Source: Lysobacter capsici (GTDB lineage: Bacteria > Pseudomonadota > Gammaproteobacteria > Xanthomonadales > Xanthomonadaceae). Taken from it: 64,000 nt of DNA. How positions within the stretch are numbered: the stretch's first letter is position 1; each line of letters begins with the position of its first letter. The stretch is taken from positions 744,001 to 808,000 of the forward strand of contig NZ_CP094357.1 of NCBI RefSeq assembly GCF_014779555.2, in the 5' to 3' direction. Positions 27,177 to 35,600 of the stretch are shown here, one piece after another. Both the position numbers and the translations under genes were made by a program. The notes under the pieces were generated by a model. It had not been told where the DNA came from. It worked only from the letters and a program-made list of their open reading frames with translations, and ran no database searches.

Positions 27177-30100
27177 TCAAGAAAAATACGGCCGCTCCAC
27201 CGTAAACAACAACCGCTTGGCCCCCTCGCGCCAGGCCTGCGGACAACGCTCGCCCAGCACGATCGCCGCGGTGCTGTAAGCCAGCCCGCGCGAACGCGCG
27301 GTGACCGGGCCGAGCGCGCGTTCGGCGTCGGCGCTGCTCGCGCCGCGCTTCACCGCATCGAAGAACGCGGCGATCTTCGCCGCTTCGCGCGGGTCCGACT
27401 GCAGCGCCAGTTCGCGCAGGCGCGGGTTGTCGTCGTGTTCGCGCGTGGCCAGCGCCAGCGCGGTCCAGGCGCTGACATCGTTCATGCCTTCGTGCGGCAT
27501 CAGCTTGAGCGCTTCGGCCACGGCCTCGCGCGGAGCGCCGTCGGACGCGGCGACCAGGCGCAGCATCTGCGCGCGCAGCTCCTCGTCGCCCTGGGCGATG
27601 CGCAAGGCCGACTGCAGATCGCCGCGCTTGAGCGAGGTGTAGGCCGAGTACGGCGAGTCCGGCGGCAACTTGCCCTGTTCGACCGTCATCAGCCGTTCGA
27701 ACTGGGTCGAGCTGACCTTGCCGCCCAGGTCGACCGCCGCCTCGCCGCCGATCGCGCGCTGGGCGCGGGCGATTTCCAGCGCGACCCATTCGCCGACCTG
27801 CGGCATCTTCGCCGCCTGCTGCAGCAACGGCAGCGCGCTGGTCCACTGCGCATGCTCGGCGCGCGAATAACCCGAGGCCAGGGCGAACCAGCCGTTGTCG
27901 GGCCAGCGCGCATGGCCGTCGTGGAAGGCCTGGGTCTGGGCGTCGTCGTCGTCGCCGCAACGCGTCGCGACATAGTGCAGATCGGCCGATTGCGGCGACT
28001 GCGCCGCCAGCGCGCGATGGCGTTCGCACACCCGGGCATAGGCCGACGAGCCCCAGGCTGCGTCCTGTTCGGCGCGCAGGGTGATGACCTCGGCCGGGGC
28101 GCGACGCAGGCGTTGCGCGATCAGGTCGGCGAAATCCTTGCGCTTGCCGGCGAGCGCCAGCCAGGTCGACAGATACTGCGAATCGCCGGCGTCCCAGCGC
28201 GCGTGCGTGGCCGCGATGTCGGCCTGGCGTTCCTCGCCGTCGACCAGATCCATCTGGTACACCGGCGACAGATCGGCATAACCCATCAACACCGTGCGGC
28301 TGCCGCCTTCGCCCTTGGTGCTGATCTGCTTGGGCGGCTCTTCGAAGATGTAGTCGGCCGAGGTCGTGGTCCAGCGCGGCGCGCCGAGCTTGCGTTCGGG
28401 CACTTGCGCGCGCGAGCCGTACACCGCGGTCCATTCCACCAACGGCGCGGCGCCGGCGATGTTGTAGACGAAGTGCCCGCTGGTGGCGCCGGCGTCGCTG
28501 TCGAACTCTTCGACCGAGGCGCCGTCGGCGGTCGAGGTGACCACGTGGTGGCGGCCTTCGCCGGGCAGTTCGAAGGTGAGGTGCTGCAACGGCCCGACCT
28601 CGACCGTGGTCTCGTCGACCCGCACCTTCATCGCCTGGGCCAGGCCGTTGATCACGGTGATCTTGGCCATGCCCAGCGACGCGCCGAAGAACAGCACCGT
28701 GCCGACGATGCCGCCGGCCGCGGCGACCCGCGCCAGCGCCGGCACGAAGCCGTCGGCGGTCTGGAAGCGATCCCACCAGCCCAGCTTGGTCTGCAGGCGG
28801 CGATTGCCGTTGGGTAGCAGGCGCGGGTAATGCGAGGGCGCGGCGGCGGCCGTGTCGGGCCGCGCGATGGGCGCGTCGACGACGGCTTCATCCGACGGCG
28901 GCTGGACGAGTGCGGCGTCGCTGGACGCTGCTTCGCCCAGCGTCGTTGCATCCGCCGCGGGCCGATCGAACCGCGAGCGTTCGAACGCGGCCGGCTCAGG
29001 TTCGCCGTTCGCCCGAGCATGCAGGCGCTGCGCGACCTCGTTCTCGGTCGCCAGCAGGCTTTCCAGCGCCGCGTTGCGCAGCGCCGACAGCGGGCCGGTG
29101 GTGCCGCGCACCCAGTTGTCGATCGCCTTCAGCCAAGGGTCGATGTTTTCCTGGCTCGCCGGCGGCAGGGTGAACGCGCCCATTGCCTCGGCCCAGTCGT
29201 TGACCCCGAGTTTTTCGGCGATGCGCCAGTCCAGCTTCACCTGCGCGGCGTGCTCGTGCAGTTCGCGCAGCACGCCGTGCAATTCGTTGGCCGAGCGCAG
29301 CAGCCGGGTGAGTTCGCTCGACGAGACCTTGCGGTCCGCGGTCACCACCTCGTAGGTGTTGACGAACAGCGCGTTGGCATCGAGCACGTTGGCGCAGCTG
29401 TGGTCGGCGTAATGCAGCACCGCCAGCTGGCCGCGCAGGAATTCCTCCCACGGCCCGCCCAGCGCGCGCGCGGCGGCGAGGTGGACGCTGCGGCAGCGAC
29501 GGTCGTGTTCGCGCACGTCCTTGCGCAGCGGCGCCAGTTCGGCGTCGAGTTCCTCGATCACCTTCGGCAATTGCTTGGCCGGCAGCTCGCTGCCGCGCCA
29601 GCGCAGCATGCCGCCGGGCGCGCGCAGGTGGCCCTGGCGCATGGCTTCCAGAACGCCGCGTTCGGATTCCAGCTCGCGCAGGCGCTCCAGGTTCTGGCCG
29701 TGCGATTCCGGATACAGCCCGGCCAGATGCTCGCCCAGGTCGGTGCCGGCGGGAATGCCGTAGTACAGCTCGCCGGGCTGCTCGCATTCGCGCACGATCG
29801 AACGGCCCAGGTACGTGCCGCGGAAGCGGCGGTCCAGGGCCAGGTCGGCGTAATCGCTTTGCAGGTGCCGCAACGATTCTTCGATCGGCACGAACGGCAG
29901 CGGATCGGGCGTGTCGATCATCTCGCGCGACATGCGCTGCTTGAGCGCCTGCGGATCGCGCAACAGCGACACCGCCGGACGCGGGTCGATATCGCAGGCG
30001 ATGTACACGCGCTTGATATTGTGTTCGCGATCGCTGTTGGCCGGATGGGTCGACCACATCTGCGGCGGCTGCGCCATTTCGTTGCGGAACACGCGGTGGC

Positions 30101-31133
30101 GATCGCGGTCCTGCGCCGGCAGTTGCGGCGGCTCGCCGTACTGCGAGTCGGCGAACACGCTGCGCAGGTTTTCGATGATGCGGGTCTGGATCGCGAACAG
30201 GTCGACCACCGGACGCTTGTTGGCGTATTCGCGGTTGGCGAAGTTCAAGGTGCGGTCCCAGGCGTCGTCGGCCGCGCCCAGGCGGTGCAGGGCATGCACC
30301 AGCGCATCGCTGCCGGTCAGCGAGGCGGCGACCAGATCGGCCTGGTATTCCATCTCGCGCGACAGCGCGCGCTGGGCCAGCACCACCACCCGGAACACGA
30401 TTTCCACCAGCGAGCGGATCGACCACACGATCAGCGACAGCAGCCAGCCGATCCAGGCCACGCGCAGGTCGAAGCGCGACAGCCCGCGCAGGAAATCGTC
30501 GAACGCATCGCGCTTGGCGATGATGTGCGCGGCGATCTGCTGGGCGATGTAGACCCAGCGTCCGACCGCCATCGTGCGCTGGGCGAAATGGCCGAATTCG
30601 TGCGCGAGCACGGCCTTGAGTTCGCCCAGGTTGAGGACGTTGACCAAGGCCAGGCCGATTTCCAGGTTCTTCTTCGACGGCACGATCAGATTGGCCAGCG
30701 ACAGGTCGTAGAACACCCCGGCGTTGACCCGCGGCGACAGGAACACCCGGTGCGGGCGCGGCGCGCCGGCTTCGTCGGCCAGGCGGTGCAGGAACGCGAA
30801 CAGCTCGGGCTGATCGGCCGGCTTGAGTTCCATGTCCTGCGCGTCCTTGCCGCCGCGCTTGGTGAACACCAGCGCCTTGGCCATGAACACGCACAGGAAC
30901 GCCGCGCAGATGCCGGCGCCGGCGGCGAGCACGACGTTGTCGGTGCTGCCGCGCACGATGCTGGCGAGCAGTCGGTACGCGGTCCAGCCGAACCAGCCCA
31001 GCAGGGCGAAGTAGATCGACACGAAGGCCAGCAGGCCGGCCATCGCCAGCCAGGCGTGACGCTTGTAGGCGGCACTGGGTGCAGTCAATTGCGCGGGCAC
31101 GGACGCAGGTCCGGCCGGATACATCGTTTCCAT
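27177..31133 (-). CDS. Giant membrane-bound M48-family metalloprotease
   Basis: Protein of 1318 residues. Residues 29-55 and 65-92 are membrane segments; the zinc protease core follows with HEFGH at 178-182 (AVLAHEFGHFAQR) and third ligand E262 in MEYQAD, with two more hydrophobic segments between (about 225-255). This order is that of HtpX/Ste24-type proteases. Beyond about residue 300 comes a long region not seen in normal M48 enzymes, including a further hydrophobic segment (about 795-820, VARVAAAGGIVGTVLFFGAS) and a C-terminal helical, TPR-like half. GGGGAAA precedes ATG 31133; the in-frame ATG at 31199 lacks one. Divergent from a second M48 gene 315 bp away, suggesting shared control. 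Confidence 0.85.
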   Translation of the reverse strand: METMYPAGPASVPAQLTAPSAAYKRHAWLAMAGLLAFVSIYFALLGWFGWTAYRLLASIVRGSTDNVVLAAGAGICAAFLCVFMAKALVFTKRGGKDAQDMELKPADQPELFAFLHRLADEAGAPRPHRVFLSPRVNAGVFYDLSLANLIVPSKKNLEIGLALVNVLNLGELKAVLAHEFGHFAQRTMAVGRWVYIAQQIAAHIIAKRDAFDDFLRGLSRFDLRVAWIGWLLSLIVWSIRSLVEIVFRVVVLAQRALSREMEYQADLVAASLTGSDALVHALHRLGAADDAWDRTLNFANREYANKRPVVDLFAIQTRIIENLRSVFADSQYGEPPQLPAQDRDRHRVFRNEMAQPPQMWSTHPANSDREHNIKRVYIACDIDPRPAVSLLRDPQALKQRMSREMIDTPDPLPFVPIEESLRHLQSDYADLALDRRFRGTYLGRSIVRECEQPGELYYGIPAGTDLGEHLAGLYPESHGQNLERLRELESERGVLEAMRQGHLRAPGGMLRWRGSELPAKQLPKVIEELDAELAPLRKDVREHDRRCRSVHLAAARALGGPWEEFLRGQLAVLHYADHSCANVLDANALFVNTYEVVTADRKVSSSELTRLLRSANELHGVLRELHEHAAQVKLDWRIAEKLGVNDWAEAMGAFTLPPASQENIDPWLKAIDNWVRGTTGPLSALRNAALESLLATENEVAQRLHARANGEPEPAAFERSRFDRPAADATTLGEAASSDAALVQPPSDEAVVDAPIARPDTAAAAPSHYPRLLPNGNRRLQTKLGWWDRFQTADGFVPALARVAAAGGIVGTVLFFGASLGMAKITVINGLAQAMKVRVDETTVEVGPLQHLTFELPGEGRHHVVTSTADGASVEEFDSDAGATSGHFVYNIAGAAPLVEWTAVYGSRAQVPERKLGAPRWTTTSADYIFEEPPKQISTKGEGGSRTVLMGYADLSPVYQMDLVDGEERQADIAATHARWDAGDSQYLSTWLALAGKRKDFADLIAQRLRRAPAEVITLRAEQDAAWGSSAYARVCERHRALAAQSPQSADLHYVATRCGDDDDAQTQAFHDGHARWPDNGWFALASGYSRAEHAQWTSALPLLQQAAKMPQVGEWVALEIARAQRAIGGEAAVDLGGKVSSTQFERLMTVEQGKLPPDSPYSAYTSLKRGDLQSALRIAQGDEELRAQMLRLVAASDGAPREAVAEALKLMPHEGMNDVSAWTALALATREHDDNPRLRELALQSDPREAAKIAAFFDAVKRGASSADAERALGPVTARSRGLAYSTAAIVLGERCPQAWREGAKRLLFTVERPYFS

Positions 31134-31448
31134 GATTTCCCCTGTGCGATGGCGCACCGGCTCGCGGGCGGCCCGTTCGATGATCGGCGGTCGCCCCATT
31201 GCCGGCCGCCATGGTTATTCTGCGCCGATTTTTGTGATCTAGTCATCACTCTTGGCGGGGTTTTTCGAAGCCCGCCCAAACCCGGGGCGGGACCGTCGCG
31301 ACCGCCTGGGCCGCTTCGGTTCGGCCCGATCCGAGTCGATTCGGCGAGCGGCCGGCGCCGCCCTGTATCGTGACGGCTTGACCAAACCACGCCGACCCGC
31401 GGTCGCCCGATGCGGCCGGCGGCGCCCGGCCCGGAGAACACGAACGCG
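31134..31448. promoter_or_regulatory. Divergent promoter region between the two M48 genes
   Basis: 315 bp without a gene. A locally AT-richer segment around 31210-31255 (CGATTTTTGTGATCTAGTCATCACTC) is the likeliest site for the two divergent promoters. No clear operator was seen. Confidence 0.4.
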
Positions 31449-32681
31449 ATGGATGCAGCACAGCCCAAGGACGACGACATCGACGCGGCAGCCGGCGCGC
31501 AGGCCGCGCCGCATGCGCTGGCGCCGTTGCCGTATCACCAGGCCCTGGTCGCGCATTTCAAGCGCGCCGAACCCGAGGTCTGGGCCTGGGCCTCGTCGCT
31601 GAGCGTGCAGACCCAGCACGCCCAGGAACTGCGCACCGAACTGCTGCGCAAGACCTATCGGCTGACCGCCGGCTCGCATCCGCGAGTGCATGCGCTGTGC
31701 GGCGACGTGCTCGCGCGCCTGGGCATCGAAGCCAACGTCACTCTGTACCAGGCCGGCGACGGCGCGATGGGCGCGAGCCTGTGGTTCCTGCCCGGCGAGG
31801 CGCACGTGGTGCTGGCCGGCGCGGTGCTCGAACGCCTGGACGAGATCGAACTGAGCGCGCTGCTGGGTCACGAACTTGCGCATTACAAACTGTGGACGCT
31901 CGACGGCGGCGATTACCACACCGCCCAGCGCATCCTCGACCACTGCATGGCCGATCCGCAGGCCGCGAGCAGCCACGCCGAAAGCGCGCGCCGCTACAGC
32001 CTGCACACCGAGATCTTCGCCGACCGCGGCGCCGCGGTCGCGGCGCAGGCGGCGCTGCCGGCGGTCGCGATCCTGGTCAAGGTGCATACCGGCCTGGGCA
32101 ATGTCGATCCGACCGCGTACCTGGGTCAGGCCGAGGAAGTCGAGCGCGACGATCCGCGCCACAGCCGCGGCGAAACCCACCCGGAAGCATATCTGCGCGC
32201 GCAGGCGGTCGATCGCTGGTGGCGCGGCGCGGCCGATACCGACAGCTGGCTGCGCCAGCGCCTGCAGGGGCCGTTGTCGTTCGATCGGCTCGACCTGCTC
32301 GATCAGATCGAACTGCGCGCGCTGACCCGGCGTTTCATCGCGCGCCTGCTGGCGATGCCGGCGCTGGATTCCGACGCCGCGCGGCAGCAGGCACGAAGCT
32401 ATTTTCCCGATTGGGGCGATCAAGAGCCCGCGGCCGACGACGAAGCGCTCGCGCCCGATCGCATCGACGACAGCGTGCGCGGCTATCTGCACAGCGTGAT
32501 GCTCGACTTCGCCTTGATCGACGCCGATCAGCGCGAGACGGCATTGCTGGAAACCGCGCGCCTGGCCGCGAGCATGGGCGGTCGCGGCGAGTTCCTGGCC
32601 GCGCTCAAGCGCGACGCCGGGCTGGGCAAGCGCGAACTCGACAAGCTGGTGCGCCGGCTCGATCAGGAGCGCGCGGCATGA
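31449..32681 (+). CDS. Soluble M48-like zinc metallopeptidase
   Basis: Protein of 410 residues without membrane segments or signal peptide. HELAH at 141-145 (LSALLGHELAHYKLW) is the zinc-binding helix and E188 in HTEIFADRGA is the probable third ligand, so the active site appears complete. This is a cytoplasmic M48-type protein, unlike the membrane-embedded norm. Its stop overlaps the start of the giant helicase gene by 4 nt (ATGA), so the two are made together. GGAGAA lies 11 bp before ATG 31449. Role unknown; proteolytic activation or regulation within the locus is an inference. Confidence 0.8.
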   Translation: MDAAQPKDDDIDAAAGAQAAPHALAPLPYHQALVAHFKRAEPEVWAWASSLSVQTQHAQELRTELLRKTYRLTAGSHPRVHALCGDVLARLGIEANVTLYQAGDGAMGASLWFLPGEAHVVLAGAVLERLDEIELSALLGHELAHYKLWTLDGGDYHTAQRILDHCMADPQAASSHAESARRYSLHTEIFADRGAAVAAQAALPAVAILVKVHTGLGNVDPTAYLGQAEEVERDDPRHSRGETHPEAYLRAQAVDRWWRGAADTDSWLRQRLQGPLSFDRLDLLDQIELRALTRRFIARLLAMPALDSDAARQQARSYFPDWGDQEPAADDEALAPDRIDDSVRGYLHSVMLDFALIDADQRETALLETARLAASMGGRGEFLAALKRDAGLGKRELDKLVRRLDQERAA

Positions 32682-35600
32682 GTTCACCGACTGTGACGCC
32701 TGAAAGCGCGATACCGACCCCGATCGACCCGGCCCGCATCGACGGCGACAACCTGCGCGCGGTGATCGCGGCCCAGCGCGGCGCCGGCCTGGCCACCGAC
32801 GACGTGCTGTTCCTGGCCTTGCCGCTGCTGCGCGCGGTCGCGCAGCTGCATGCGCACGGTCGGGTCGCCGCGCTCAACGCCGACGACATCGTGTATGCCG
32901 CCGACAGCGGCCTGGGCTTGCGCGCGCCCGAAGGTCGCCTGCCGACGCTCGACATCGAACGCCTGCGCAAGGTCCAGCCGCCGCCGGGATCGACCCTCAA
33001 CATCGTCGGCGAACTGCGCGTCACCCAGGACGCCGCCCACGGCAGCAGTCTGGAAAACCTGCACACCCACCACGATCTCGCGCAACCGATCGAACGCCCG
33101 GTGTACCTGCCGGGTTATCGCTGCTGGGAACTCGCGCTCGGCCATCACGACGAAATCGGCGACATCTTCCAGCTCGGGCAGGTGCTCGCCAGCCTCGCCT
33201 GCGGCCTGGATTTCGACGACACCGACGATCTGGATATGTTCGCCGCGCAACGGCAGAACCTGTTCCGGATCAATCCGCGTCTGAATCCGGTGCTGGCCGC
33301 GATCATCGTCGAGATGACCGCGTTGAACCGGCACGAACGCGCGACCGATCTGGCCGAACTGGTGCAACGCCTGGAGACCTATCGCGACCAGCCGATGAGC
33401 CTGGATGTCGAGCGGGTGCTGTCGGATGCGAAAGGCCACAGCCCGCGCCGGATCGCGGTGCTGTCCCACCTGCGCGATCGCCTGTTCGATTTGTCGCGGC
33501 GCAATCGCCTGCTGCAATTCCGCGCGACCCAGGCCAGCGTCAATCTGACGATCGCCAGCGTGCCGATCGTGCTGCAACTGGGCAGCATCCGACCCGAGCA
33601 GCTATGCACCTGGAGCGGCGAGTTCGCCAACGAGGTGATCGCCGGCAAACCGGTGAGCCTGCATCGCTGGCTGCGTTTCGACGATCAGCCGTATCTGCCG
33701 GCGGCGCTGGACCGGATCGCCCAGGAAACCCGCCGCGACCGCGCCGAGTTCGGTTTCAGCCATCTGCGTCTGGTCGTGGCCTTCCTGCGCTGGCACAACC
33801 TCAAGGAAGACCTCGAGCAGCGCTTCGTTTCGCCGCTGCTGTGGCTTCCGGTCGAACTGGTGCGAAAGAAGGGCGTGCGCGATCAGTACGTGATCCAGTG
33901 CGAGGACGGCGAGGCCGAATTCAACCCGGCCTTGCGTCATTATCTGCGCCAGCTCTACGACATCCAGTTGCCCGAAACCGTCGATCTGCAGAAGGTCTCG
34001 ATCGAATCGATCCACGCCGACCTGGCCGCGCAGATTCGCGCGTCCGAGCCCGGGGTCGAACTGCGCCTGCAGAGCAAGCCGGCGATCGAGCTGATCCGGC
34101 GCAAGGCGGTACAGCGTTTGCAGCAGTACCAGCGTCGCAGCGGCGGGCGGATCAAGCCCGACGCGCAGCGTCCGGATTTCAGTTACGAACGCGAGGATTA
34201 CCGTCCGCTTGGGCTGGCCTTGTTCCGCCAGCGCGTGCAGCCCAGCCCGCTGCCGTTGCGCGCCGCGGTCGGCGCCGCGCCGATTCCGCAGCCGCAGCGC
34301 ATGAGCGCGGCCAGCGATGAGATCGAACACACCACCTACGCGCTGCAGGACGATACCGGGCATGCCTACGCCTGGGACTTCGACCTGACCCAGGTCACCC
34401 TGGCCAATTTCAACTACAAGAAGATGTCGCTGGTGCGCGACTACGCGCAGTTGATCGAGGACGACCCGACCTCGGCCGACGCCGCGCGCGGCGGCTTCGA
34501 CCGGATCTTCTCGATCGAGCCGCGCGAGGTCGATGTCGCGCCGCCGGCGCCGATCGCGCCGGATCAGCAATGGAACGTGGTCGCCAGCGACGCGACCCAG
34601 AACGCCGCGGTCGCGCTGGCGCGCGGCGGTCGCAGCTTCATCATTCAAGGCCCGCCCGGCACCGGCAAATCGCAGACCATCACCAACCTGATCGCCGATT
34701 ACGCCGGCCGCGGCCAGCGCGTGTTGTTCGTTTGCGAGAAGCGCGCCGCGCTCGACGTGGTGTTCCATCGGCTCAAGCAGGCCGGCCTGGACGAGTTGTG
34801 CTGCCTGATCCACGACTCGCAGACCGACAAGAAAGCCTTCGTCCACGATCTGCGCGATTGCTACGAGCGCTGGATCGCCCAGGCGCATCAGCACGAGTCG
34901 CTGACCCAGGCGCGCGCGGCGGTGCACGAGGCGCTGGCCGCGCAGCTGCGCCAGATCGAGCGTTACGAAAACGGCATGGCCGCGATTCCGCAGCGATTGG
35001 GCGCCAGCGTGCGCGCATTGCTGCGACGTGCGGTCGAACTGCCGGCGCCGGTCGAGCTGGGCGCGCGCGAACGCGAGCAACTGCCCGATTACGCCCTGTG
35101 GGAGCGCGAACGCGGCGCGCGCGAAGGCTTGCAGGCGCTGCTGCGCGAGCGCTACGGCAACGACCGACTGGCCGCGCATCCGTTCGCGCGTCTGTCGGCG
35201 CGGCTGCTCGGCGGCGAGCGCGCCTATGCCGACACCGAGGCGGTGCTGGCCGATTGCGATGAACAAGTCGACCGGCTCGATGCGGCCTTCGACGACGAAC
35301 GCAGTCTGCTGACGCCGCAGACCACGCTCGCCGATGCGGCCACCCTGACCGCGATGGCGCGCAAGATCGACGACGCCCGGCTGGCCGCGCATCCTGATCT
35401 GCTCGACCCGGCATCGGCCGCGAGCAGCCAATTGCGCCAGGACAGCGAGGCCTTCGAACAACTCGAGCGCCGCCGCGCCGAAGCCGGCAAGCACACCGTG
35501 CATTGGAAGGTGTCGTTCTCCGAACCGGACACGCAGGCGGCGTTGGCGATCGCGCGCAGCGAAGAGCGCTCGCCGCTGCGTTGGCTCAAGCCCTCATGGT

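Noticed and set aside
28830-31373. 847-residue open frame on the plus strand
   Set aside because: Antisense to the M48 protease; translation is repetitive and His/Arg/Gln-rich.
31697-32677. N-terminal extension of the helicase frame
   Set aside because: It overlaps the M48 gene in another frame; the ATGA overlap at 32678 gives a better start and the extension is Arg-rich shadow.
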